Assembly: GCA_900551225.1 (NCBI GenBank)
Contig: URUZ01000025.1
Coordinates: forward strand, 1 to 23,456
Direction: 5' to 3'
Length of the DNA: 23,456 nt
Source: an uncultured Clostridium sp.
GTDB lineage: Bacteria > Bacillota > Clostridia > Lachnospirales > Lachnospiraceae
This document shows positions 8,030 through 14,684 of the stretch, in pieces. The translations under genes were made by a program, and so were the position numbers. Numbering within the stretch: the first letter of the stretch is position 1; each line of letters begins with the position of its first letter. Under the pieces are notes generated by a model. That model had not been told where the DNA came from. It saw nothing but the letters and a program-made list of their open reading frames with translations, and did not search any database.

Positions 8030-10096
8030 CTATACCTCCATGATAATGGGGAGGATTACCGGGTTGCGCTTCATGCGCTTCCACAGGAAATCACTTAAAC
8101 TGTCCTTTATCACGTTCTTAATCTTGCCCCAGTCATTGACATGGCGGTTCAGGCAGTCTGCCACTGCGTCGTTGACCACATTGTGGGCCTCCTCCAGCAG
8201 ATCCTCAGACTCTCTCACATACACAAAGCCGCGGGATACAATATCCGGGCCTGCCAGCAGCTGGTTGCTGCGCTTCTCCAGGGTCAGCACCACCACAATG
8301 ATACCGTTCTGGGCCAGGTTCTGACGGTCCCTCAATACGATGTTGCCCACATCGCCTACTCCAAGGCCGTCCACCAGGATACCGCCGCAGGGAACGCGGT
8401 CGATTACCTCGCAGCCCTCCTCGTCAATGGCCAGCACGTCGCCGGAATTGATGATGACCGTGTTGTCCTTCTCAACTCCCATGAACTGTGCCAGATCCCT
8501 CTGGGCCATGCGGTGGCGGTACTCACCGTGGATGGGGATGGCATACTTGGGATGTACCAGGGAATAGATCAGTTTTAAATCCTCCTGGCAGGCATGGCCG
8601 GATACGTGGGTATCCTGGCAGATCACCTCAGCTCCCTTCATGGACAGCTCGTTGATTACATTTGAAACAGCCTTCTCATTGCCCGGAATGGGTGTGGAGC
8701 TTAAAATGACCACATCGCCCGGCATGATGGACACCTTCTTGTGAATGGAAGCCGCCATTCTGGAAAGGGCGGCCATGGCCTCGCCCTGGCTTCCCGTGGT
8801 AATTAATACAGTGGACTCAGGCGGATAATTCCTCAGCTGGTCAATGTCGATCAGCGTGCCCTCCGGCATATTGATATAGCCCAGCTGGGTAGCGATCTCC
8901 ACCACAGTTACCATGCTGCGGCCCTCCACAACCACCTTGCGCCCGTACTTGTAGGCAGAGTTGATGATCTGCTGTACACGGTCCACGTTGGAGGCAAAGG
9001 TGGCCACCAGAATTCTGCTGTGGGCATGTTCTGAGAAGATGGCGTCAAAGGTCTTGCCCACCGTTTTCTCGGACATGGTAAATCCGGGGCGGATGGCATT
9101 GGTACTGTCGGCCAGCAGGGCCAGAACGCCCTTTTTGCCCAGCTCCGCAAAGCGCTGTAAATCTATGGGATCTCCGTACACAGGCGTATAGTCGATCTTA
9201 AAGTCTCCGGTGTGAAGCACTATGCCCGCAGGGGAGAAGATGGCCAGAGCCGCCGCATCCTGTATGGAGTGGTTGGTCTTGATGAATTCCACGCGGAAAC
9301 AGCCCAGGTTCACGGACTGTCCAAACTTCATGACCTTGCGCTTGGTGTTTCTCAGCATGTTGCGTTCTTTTAACTTATGCTCAATCAGCGCAAGGGTCAG
9401 CTTGGTGCCGTACACCGGCACATTGATCTGCTCCAGAATATATGGAAGGGCGCCGATATGATCCTCATGTCCATGGGTAATCACAAAGCCCTTTACTCTG
9501 TCGATATTGTTCTTTAAATAAGTCACATCCGGGATCACCAGATCGATTCCCAGCATGTCGTCACCTGGGAAAGCGAGTCCGCAGTCCACCACAATGATGG
9601 TCTCATCGAACTCAAAGGCGGTGATGTTCATTCCGATCTGCTCCAGACCGCCCAGGGGGATGATCTTTAATTTGCCCTTGCCGTCGCCCTTGGGTGCTCT
9701 TGGCTTGTTCTGGGCTTTTGCCGGCTGCTGGTTCTTCTGCACCGCCGGAACGGACTTGGCCGCCGCCTGCTGTCCCTTCTGGGCTGCGGGCTGGGGCTTC
9801 CCTGCCTGCTGCTTCTGCGGGTTAGCCTGGTTCTTCTTAGGCGCCGGCTTATTCTCTTTCTTTACGTCCTTTTTAACTTCCTCGGCCTGATCGGCTGCCT
9901 GGCCCTGTCTGGCCGGCTGGGCGTCTGTGCGCGGCTTGCCTGAGCGTGAGCCGGAAGAGGGCCTGCGTCTTCTGCGGGATGTCCCTTCTGCCGGACGCGC
10001 CTCTTTATTATCTCCGGCATGATCCGCTGCCTGAGCCTGTTTAGCCGGCTGCGCACTCTCTTTCGTCTCTACATTTGTCTGATTTTCCAATTCCAA
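8030..10096 (-). CDS. rnj: Ribonuclease J with long basic N-terminal extension
   Basis: RNase J is a metallo-beta-lactamase/beta-CASP nuclease with 5'-3' exo- and endonuclease activity that matures rRNA and degrades mRNA. The catalytic core starts at KLKIIPLGGLEQIGMN, and the zinc motif HGHEDH is at residues 217-222 (counted from the ATG at 10123). Further motifs include HTGDFKID, ADSTNA, the beta-CASP part (VEGRSMV, ITTGSQGE) and IHGEYRH. The first ~150 residues are low-complexity, rich in Ala, Gln, Lys, Pro and Arg with an RRRRR cluster, and absent from B. subtilis RNase J1. The ATG at 10123 has no ribosome binding site. A TTG at 10096 has GGAGG (10104-10108) seven bases upstream and is preferred, giving 688 residues. 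Normally rnj is elsewhere in Firmicutes; here it sits between the DUF1292 and MltG-like genes. Confidence 0.94.
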   Translation of the reverse strand: MELENQTNVETKESAQPAKQAQAADHAGDNKEARPAEGTSRRRRRPSSGSRSGKPRTDAQPARQGQAADQAEEVKKDVKKENKPAPKKNQANPQKQQAGKPQPAAQKGQQAAAKSVPAVQKNQQPAKAQNKPRAPKGDGKGKLKIIPLGGLEQIGMNITAFEFDETIIVVDCGLAFPGDDMLGIDLVIPDVTYLKNNIDRVKGFVITHGHEDHIGALPYILEQINVPVYGTKLTLALIEHKLKERNMLRNTKRKVMKFGQSVNLGCFRVEFIKTNHSIQDAAALAIFSPAGIVLHTGDFKIDYTPVYGDPIDLQRFAELGKKGVLALLADSTNAIRPGFTMSEKTVGKTFDAIFSEHAHSRILVATFASNVDRVQQIINSAYKYGRKVVVEGRSMVTVVEIATQLGYINMPEGTLIDIDQLRNYPPESTVLITTGSQGEAMAALSRMAASIHKKVSIMPGDVVILSSTPIPGNEKAVSNVINELSMKGAEVICQDTHVSGHACQEDLKLIYSLVHPKYAIPIHGEYRHRMAQRDLAQFMGVEKDNTVIINSGDVLAIDEEGCEVIDRVPCGGILVDGLGVGDVGNIVLRDRQNLAQNGIIVVVLTLEKRSNQLLAGPDIVSRGFVYVRESEDLLEEAHNVVNDAVADCLNRHVNDWGKIKNVIKDSLSDFLWKRMKRNPVILPIIMEV

Positions 10097-10129
10097 ATTG
10101 ATTCCTCCATTCCATTCTTTCAATTATAA

Positions 10130-10417
10130 TTATTTTTCAATCTCCACGTCCGCATCCTGGAGCAGCTGTTCAAATACGCTGAATACAGCGTCCATCTCGT
10201 CGTCGTCTTCTACGAACTCATAGACCGCCTCTTCCTCCTGCTGTCCGGATACATCCTTTAAGATATAGCATTCACCGTCTTCCCCCTCAGGGGCATCTGT
10301 CACCAGTAAATAATTTACTGCGTTGATTCTGGTCTCTTCCAGCACATAAAAATCTACAGATTCGCCTGAATCCGTAATCATGGTAAGCATATGGTTATTC
10401 TCTTTTTCCTGTTTCAT
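10130..10417 (-). CDS. DUF1292 family protein (YrzB-like)
   Basis: This 95-residue acidic protein has the DUF1292 pattern: an N-terminal strand about the state of a residue (DSGESVDFYVLEE), then NYLLVTD, CYILKDV and an acidic helix-rich end (EFVEDDDEMDAVFSVFEQLL). The biochemical function of the family is unknown. It overlaps the ruvX stop by 23 bases, and GGGAG lies six bases before the ATG. The order ireB-ruvX-DUF1292 is conserved widely in Firmicutes, which is the main support for the family call. It is seven bases or less from the first possible rnj start. Confidence 0.88.
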   Translation of the reverse strand: MKQEKENNHMLTMITDSGESVDFYVLEETRINAVNYLLVTDAPEGEDGECYILKDVSGQQEEEAVYEFVEDDDEMDAVFSVFEQLLQDADVEIEK

Positions 10418-10850
10418 CCTGTTCTCCCTGAATTCTTAAGCTGTCCAGGTATCCCTGTAATATCATCGATGCCGCAATCTGGTCAACACTCTCTTTTCTG
10501 TGTTCCCTGCGCACTCCGCTCTCCATCAGAACCCGCTCGGCCGCCACAGTGGTCAGCCGCTCGTCCCAGAGAATAACCGGAATGCCTGTCCGCCGTTCAA
10601 TGGCTTCTTTCAGCTCTTCTGATTTTTTCCCGCGCTCTCCGATGGTATTGTTCATATTCTTAGGATAACCAAGTACAATCCGTTCAATCTCATATTGACG
10701 GATTAATTCTTCAATTCTGGCCAATGTTTTGCGCAGCTTGTTCTCTTCCTTACGCACAATGGTCTCCACTGTCTGTGCAGTGATACCTAAAGGATCGCAG
10801 ACTGCAACTCCAACTGTCTTTGAGCCATAGTCCAGCCCCATTATTCTCAT
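10395..10850 (-). CDS. ruvX: RuvX/YqgF-type putative Holliday junction resolvase
   Basis: The 151 residues form a complete RNase H-fold YqgF protein. Catalytic acidic residues are seen as D7 in GLDYGSKTVGVA, E97 in WDERLTT and D123 in KESVDQIAAS. GYPKNMNNTIGERG is the typical middle motif. The family has been linked to Holliday junction resolution and to 5'-end maturation of pre-16S rRNA. AGGAGG lies nine bases before the ATG. It is followed by the overlapping DUF1292 gene. A 237-bp gap with hairpins separates it from ireB, whereas the three genes are usually close. Confidence 0.95.
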   Translation of the reverse strand: MRIMGLDYGSKTVGVAVCDPLGITAQTVETIVRKEENKLRKTLARIEELIRQYEIERIVLGYPKNMNNTIGERGKKSEELKEAIERRTGIPVILWDERLTTVAAERVLMESGVRREHRKESVDQIAASMILQGYLDSLRIQGEQDETGKRE

Positions 10851-10936
10851 CTACGATTGCCTCCTACTCTATTTTGTCTAAAACTAACTAAGGCACAACA
10901 AAACCGGCCTCTGTCTGCATAATCCAATTCACGCAG

Positions 10937-11050
10937 TCAGACGCCAGCTGGTTGTCCCAACCATTCCTTCTCATATCGGTCACGTTCAAACGGCTTTTCA
11001 CCATTTTCAAAGGGAGGCCGTTCTCCGGTCTCCCATCTCTCACGAAGCAT
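10937..11050 (-). CDS. Possible small ORF between ireB and ruvX (37 residues)
   Basis: The minus strand from ATG (11048-11050) to TGA (10937-10939) encodes 37 residues, starting MLRERWETGE and ending EKEWLGQPAGV, very rich in Glu and Arg. A weak AGGG site lies five bases upstream. A second, overlapping frame (MRRNGWDNQL to EAGFVVP) is also open. I recognise neither. It may be a real small protein, a remnant of a larger gene, or chance. The hairpin at 11012-11034 lies inside it. Confidence 0.25.
   Translation of the reverse strand: MLRERWETGERPPFENGEKPFERDRYEKEWLGQPAGV
11012..11034 (-). terminator. Possible terminator-like hairpin between ireB and ruvX
   Basis: The minus strand reads GGGAG-A-CCG-GAGAA-CGG-C-CTCCC, an eight-pair stem with one mismatch, then TTTGAAAA. 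The T run is short, so it may only attenuate transcription into ruvX. Confidence 0.35.
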
Positions 11051-11063
11051 ACGAGCCCTGCAG

Positions 11064-11085
11064 CGTGTTCGAAGCATCAAACACG
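11064..11085 (-). other. Hairpin just after the ireB stop
   Basis: CGTGTTTGA and TCGAACACG pair over nine positions (one T-G wobble) around the tetraloop TGCT, two bases after the ireB stop. No T tract follows, so a role in mRNA 3'-end protection or processing is more likely than termination. Confidence 0.5.
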
Positions 11086-11087
11086 TC

Positions 11088-11348
11088 CTATTTTAAGCGG
11101 GCATCAATATACACAGCCATCAGTTCCTCCAGAATCTCATCCCGTTCAACTTTCATAATGAGACTTCTGGCGCCCTTATGGCTGGTAATATAAGTCGGGT
11201 CCCCAGACATGATATAGCCCACGATCTGGTTCACAGGGTTATATCCTTTCTCGGTCAAGGCAACATAAACCTGTTCCAACACATCGCTGACTTCCATCTT
11301 ATTGTCCTGAACAGCTTGAAAATATTGTGTATCTCTAATATTGCCCAT
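11088..11348 (-). CDS. ireB: IreB family regulatory phosphoprotein (DUF965)
   Basis: The 86 residues carry the family core KGYNPVNQIVGYIMSGDPTYI followed by ARSLI and ERDEILEELM. In Enterococcus faecalis, IreB is a small dimeric protein phosphorylated near its N-terminus by the PASTA kinase IreK, and it negatively affects cephalosporin resistance. T7 here is a candidate phosphosite, by analogy only. AGGA lies before the ATG, and a strong promoter is found at 11378-11406. It heads the ireB-ruvX-DUF1292 module, consistent with B. subtilis yrzL-yrrK-yrzB. Confidence 0.95.
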   Translation of the reverse strand: MGNIRDTQYFQAVQDNKMEVSDVLEQVYVALTEKGYNPVNQIVGYIMSGDPTYITSHKGARSLIMKVERDEILEELMAVYIDARLK

Positions 11349-11377
11349 GTCATCACGTCCTTTAAGTATTCTTTTCT

Positions 11378-11406
11378 ATTCTAACCGATATTGTCCCATT
11401 CGGCAA
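11378..11406 (-). promoter_or_regulatory. Sigma-A-type promoter for ireB
   Basis: The minus strand has TTGCCG (11401-11406), a 17-base spacer and TAGAAT (11378-11383), about 30 bases before the ireB ATG. It lies just after the mtaB stop. Confidence 0.7.
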
Positions 11407-11433
11407 TAGCTATTTTTACTATTTTCGTTTCCA

Positions 11434-12828
11434 TTATCTTCCCAAAAGCACTTCCCCGCTCAGCATCCCGGTGATCCGGGCGGAGACAATCTCCCCCTTG
11501 CCGGCTGTTTTGGCGGGCAGCGCCACCTTTACATACTGGGCGGTATGGCCCAGCTCATATGATTCTCCGCCGATGTTTACAGTCTCCTCCACCAGCACTT
11601 CCTGCGTGGTTCCCACCAGCTGCGCCCTGTACTCCTCCGACATCCGGCGTTCCAGGTCCAGCAGCACATCGCTGCGGGCCGCCTTGGCCTGCTCCGTGGC
11701 CTGGTCCGGCATCACAGCCGCCCTGGTTCCGGCGCGCTTGGAGTATTTAAACACATGCATCTCATAAAAACGCACTTTTTCCAGAAATTCCCTGGTGGTT
11801 TCAAACTCCTGCTCCGTCTCCCCCGGGAATCCCACGATCACGTCTGTGGTGATAGCAGGGCTTTCGTAGACCTTTCTGAGAATCCCGCAGCGCTCCAGAT
11901 ACTCCTGGGGGGAGTATTTGCGGTTCATCCGCTTCAGAGTCTCATTGCAGCCGCTCTGAAGGGACAGGTGGAAATGAGGGCACACCTTCTCCATCCCGGC
12001 CAGGGCGGAGGCGAACTCCTCCGTCACAATGCGGGGTTCCAGGGAGCCAAGGCGGATCCGGCGGATTCCCTCAATCTGGTTCACCTGGCGGATCAGCTCC
12101 AGCAGCCACGGGCGGTAGATGGAGTTTCCCTCCTGGTAATCTCCTGCTCTGGCCGCCCTCTCGCCGTCCTCAAAATCCAGGCCGTAGGAGCTTAAATGGA
12201 TTCCAGTCAGAACCACTTCCTTGTAGCCCTGGTCCGCCAGTCCTCTGATCTCCTCCAGCACCTCCTCCATCTTCCTGCTGCGCACCCTTCCCCGGGCGTA
12301 GGGGATGATACAGTAGCTGCAGAACTGGTTGCAGCCGTCCTGAACCTTGATGAAAGCCCTGGTGCGGTCCGCAATCCTGTCCACGTGCAGGGCCTCGTAC
12401 TCGTTGGTGTGGGCGATATCCACTAAAAACTCACGCCGGGCCTGGCGGGCTGGGATCTCCTCCGGCTCCCCCCCGAGGCGCCCCTCTTCAAAAAATTCAT
12501 CCAGAATAGAGGCCAGCTGCCCCTTCTGGTTATTTCCGATGATTACATCCACCGCGCTGTCCTCTTTCAGGGCCTCGGCGGACACCTGTACATAGCAGCC
12601 TGCAGCCACCACCACTGCAGCGGGATTCATCTTTTTAGCCCTGTGGAGCATCTGGCGGGACTTGCGGTCCGCGATATTGGTGACGGAGCAGGTATTGATT
12701 ATATATACATCTGCTTTTTGGTCAAAGGCCACGATTTCATATCCATGTTCTTCCAGCTGCTGCTGCATGGCCTCCGTTTCATATGCATTTACCTTGCATC
12801 CAAGGTTGTGAAGCGCTGCCTTCGGCAT
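11434..12828 (-). CDS. mtaB: tRNA (t6A37) methylthiotransferase MtaB
   Basis: MtaB is a radical-SAM enzyme that adds a methylthio group to t6A at position 37 of ANN-decoding tRNAs. The N-terminal domain shows LGCKVNAYETE, with cysteines C11, C47 and C78 for the auxiliary 4Fe-4S cluster. The radical SAM motif is C166-x3-C170-x2-C173 in DGCNQFCSYCIIPYARG. The NLGCKVN and GCNQFC variants separate MtaB from MiaB and RimO. A C-terminal TRAM-like domain is present. It is full length at 464 residues. AGGAGG lies seven bases before the ATG. It is divergent from the HPr-like gene and just upstream of ireB. I could not find a clear promoter in the 175-bp divergent region for this side. Confidence 0.95.
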   Translation of the reverse strand: MPKAALHNLGCKVNAYETEAMQQQLEEHGYEIVAFDQKADVYIINTCSVTNIADRKSRQMLHRAKKMNPAAVVVAAGCYVQVSAEALKEDSAVDVIIGNNQKGQLASILDEFFEEGRLGGEPEEIPARQARREFLVDIAHTNEYEALHVDRIADRTRAFIKVQDGCNQFCSYCIIPYARGRVRSRKMEEVLEEIRGLADQGYKEVVLTGIHLSSYGLDFEDGERAARAGDYQEGNSIYRPWLLELIRQVNQIEGIRRIRLGSLEPRIVTEEFASALAGMEKVCPHFHLSLQSGCNETLKRMNRKYSPQEYLERCGILRKVYESPAITTDVIVGFPGETEQEFETTREFLEKVRFYEMHVFKYSKRAGTRAAVMPDQATEQAKAARSDVLLDLERRMSEEYRAQLVGTTQEVLVEETVNIGGESYELGHTAQYVKVALPAKTAGKGEIVSARITGMLSGEVLLGR

Positions 12829-12899
12829 GCATAAACCTCCTGTCTTGGCTTTTTATTAATTTACCAGTTTCTTACGTTTTTTTTCATGCAATCTCACTA

Positions 12900-12928
12900 T
12901 TGACTTTTCCACCATGCATCTGTACTAT
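12900..12928 (+). promoter_or_regulatory. Sigma-A promoter for the HPr-like gene
   Basis: TTGACT (12900-12905), a 17-base spacer and TACTAT (12923-12928) form a near-consensus promoter. The predicted start of transcription, near 12935, gives a leader of about 70 bases. Confidence 0.8.
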
Positions 12929-12939
12929 TAAAACAGAGT

Positions 12940-12960
12940 CAGGAAACGGGTGTTTTCCTG
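12940..12960 (+). other. Leader hairpin upstream of the HPr-like gene
   Basis: CAGGAAA and TTTCCTG pair over seven bases around CGGGTGT, starting about five bases after the predicted transcript start. A 5'-end hairpin like this can protect mRNA from RNase J. That role is inferred. Confidence 0.5.
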
Positions 12961-13003
12961 TCAATCAAGTTAAAGAGTACACACAACAAGGAGGGTTCAT
13001 CGT

Positions 13004-13237
13004 ATGAAAACAGTTCGCATTTCGTTAAATTCCATTGACAAGGTTAAATCTTTTGTAAATGATTTATCCAAGTTCGATGTAGATTTTGACCTGGTGTCCG
13101 GCAGATACGTAATCGATGCAAAATCTATCATGGGTATCTTCAGTCTGGATCTTTCCAAGCCCATTGATTTAAATATTCACGCAGAGGCAAATGTAGATGA
13201 CATCATGGCGCTGTTGTCGCCCTACATTATCCCGTAA
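13004..13237 (+). CDS. HPr-like protein without the catalytic histidine
   Basis: This 77-residue protein has the size and fold pattern of HPr (PTS phosphocarrier): a beta-alpha-beta start, KSIMGIFSLDLSKP in the middle and a final helix. S41 in KSIMG matches Ser-46 of HPr, the HPr kinase site. The HPr active-site loop, normally GIHARPA, reads here as NSIDKVKSF, with no histidine. The only His is in NIHAEA near the end. It therefore cannot take phosphate from enzyme I in the usual way. B. subtilis Crh, a regulatory HPr paralogue with Gln at this place, is a known parallel. AAGGAGG (12988-12994) lies nine bases before the ATG. The gene is alone on the plus strand, with its own promoter and terminator. 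Confidence 0.85.
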   Translation: MKTVRISLNSIDKVKSFVNDLSKFDVDFDLVSGRYVIDAKSIMGIFSLDLSKPIDLNIHAEANVDDIMALLSPYIIP

Positions 13238-13264
13238 GCTACATATTGATCTATTTAAAAGGCG

Positions 13265-13298
13265 GCTGCCTGCAGATTCATTTGCAGGCAGCTTTTTT
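13265..13298 (+). terminator. Intrinsic terminator of the HPr-like gene
   Basis: GCTGCCTGCA (13265-13274) pairs perfectly with TGCAGGCAGC (13283-13292) around GATTCATT, and TTTTTT follows. Read on the other strand, the stem is followed by CGCCTTTT. It may therefore also stop transcripts coming from thiI. Confidence 0.92.
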
Positions 13299-13319
13299 GT
13301 CGTGTATCAATTAACCTTA

Positions 13320-13479
13320 GAGCATGTCTTAAAATTCATTCCCGTCATCTGCACGCCCCACTTTGTGGGAGATTTGGCCCCAATTCAGTCAACGTAGCCT
13401 GCTACGCCTCCTTCATCGGGGCCAAATCTCCCACAAAGTGTGACGCACAGCTGACGGAAAGCAATTTTAAGACACGCTC
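13320..13479 (-). repeat. 160-bp imperfect palindromic element at the thiI 3' end
   Basis: Two 62-base arms (13320-13381 and 13418-13479) are inverted copies that match at 53 of 62 positions with no gaps. The inner 23 pairs, CACTTTG to GGCCCC, are perfect. The 36-base loop holds a smaller perfect hairpin, CGTAGC-CT-GCTACG (13393-13406). The right arm contains the thiI stop codon. Five of the nine arm differences are G-U pairs in a minus-strand RNA and mismatches in a plus-strand RNA. It has no T tract and no coding potential that I recognise. A dispersed, non-autonomous repeat (MITE- or REP-like) or a structured RNA are both possible. Confidence 0.9.
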
Positions 13480-14657
13480 GAGCACAGAATGCGCTCCGTG
13501 GTGTCAATCGCCGTTTTCACCATCTCGTCAATCTTCTCCTCCAGGTGCTTCTCCGATCCGCGGATCACATTGAGGTTGGGCTTCGTCACCGGATGCTTGG
13601 CCACGAAGATGGTGCAGCAGTCCTCAAAGGGCTGGATGGAAGTCTCAAAGGTTCCGATGCGCTGGGACACATCCACAATCTCCTGCTTGTCAAACCCGAT
13701 TACCGGGCGGAACACCGGCATGGTGCAGACATCGTTGGTTGCCGCTAAGGACTGCACGGTCTGGGAAGCCACCTGTCCGATGCTCTCCCCTGTGATCAGG
13801 CCGATGGCTCCGGTCTGCTCGGCCAGGGTCTGGGCGATGCGCATCATATAGCGGCGCATGATGATGGTCAGCTCCTCGTGTGGGCACTGGTCGTAAATAT
13901 ACAGCTGGATATCCGTGAAGTTGACCACATACAGGTTGATGGGGCCTGAATACCGGGCCACCAGGTTGGCCAGGTCCACCACCTTCTGCTTGGCGCGGTC
14001 GCTGGTGTATGGCGGCGCATGGAAATACACTGCGTCTATCTTCACGCCGCGCTTGGCGATCATATAGCCTGCCACCGGGCTGTCGATGCCGCCGGACAGC
14101 AGAAGCATGGCCTTGCCGTTGGTGCCTATAGGCATACCGCCCGGCCCGGGAATTGTCAGAGAGAACAGATTGATCTTCTGGCGCACCTCCACGCGCAGCA
14201 GCACATCCGGGTGGTGCACATCCACGCGGATCTCCGGAAATGCCTCCAGAATCACCTCTCCCAGATCCCGGTTCATCTGCTCGGAGCTGACGGGGTACTG
14301 CTTGTCCCCTCTGCGGGTATCCACCTTGAAGGTGATATTCTTGTCAGGGTACACCTGATCCATATACTCCACAACCTGCTTCTTCAGGTTCTCGTAATCC
14401 TTATCCTCTATCTGGACCATGGGACAGATATCAGCGATTCCAAATACCCGTTTTAAGGCTTCGATCACATCGTCGTAATCATAATCCCCGTCCGCCAGCA
14501 CATAGATTCTGCCGGATTCCTTGGTCACGTCAAACTGTCCGTCCACACTCTTTAAGGCGTAGCGGATCTGCTTGATCAGGGCGTCCTCGAACATGAACCG
14601 GTTCTTGCCCTTGGTGCCGATCTCTGCGTATTTAATTAAAAATGACTGGTACTTCAT
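13467..14657 (-). CDS. thiI: tRNA 4-thiouridine synthase ThiI (no rhodanese domain)
   Basis: ThiI transfers sulfur to U8 of tRNA and can also feed thiamine thiazole synthesis. The N-terminal ferredoxin-like/THUMP region covers about residues 1-165. The PP-loop adenylation motif is SGGIDS (188-193). C-terminal motifs include GESIGQVASQT. At 396 residues it lacks the C-terminal rhodanese domain of E. coli ThiI, as in B. subtilis, where a dedicated cysteine desulfurase gives the sulfur. The gene for such a partner lies 27 bp upstream. AGAGG is six bases before the ATG. The last residues (SSVS) and the TAA are encoded by the right arm of the palindrome, so the natural C-terminus may have been changed. 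Confidence 0.96.
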   Translation of the reverse strand: MKYQSFLIKYAEIGTKGKNRFMFEDALIKQIRYALKSVDGQFDVTKESGRIYVLADGDYDYDDVIEALKRVFGIADICPMVQIEDKDYENLKKQVVEYMDQVYPDKNITFKVDTRRGDKQYPVSSEQMNRDLGEVILEAFPEIRVDVHHPDVLLRVEVRQKINLFSLTIPGPGGMPIGTNGKAMLLLSGGIDSPVAGYMIAKRGVKIDAVYFHAPPYTSDRAKQKVVDLANLVARYSGPINLYVVNFTDIQLYIYDQCPHEELTIIMRRYMMRIAQTLAEQTGAIGLITGESIGQVASQTVQSLAATNDVCTMPVFRPVIGFDKQEIVDVSQRIGTFETSIQPFEDCCTIFVAKHPVTKPNLNVIRGSEKHLEEKIDEMVKTAIDTTERILCSSVS

Positions 14658-14684
14658 GATTTACCTCTTTCTATTGTGCAGCGC

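Noticed and set aside
11559..12595. Several plus-strand frames opposite mtaB
   Set aside because: All are antisense to a complete radical-SAM gene with intact motifs.
12829..13003. A riboswitch or T-box in the mtaB/HPr divergent region
   Set aside because: The region is only 175 bases, shows one seven-pair hairpin, and has no recognisable conserved riboswitch or T-box sequence.
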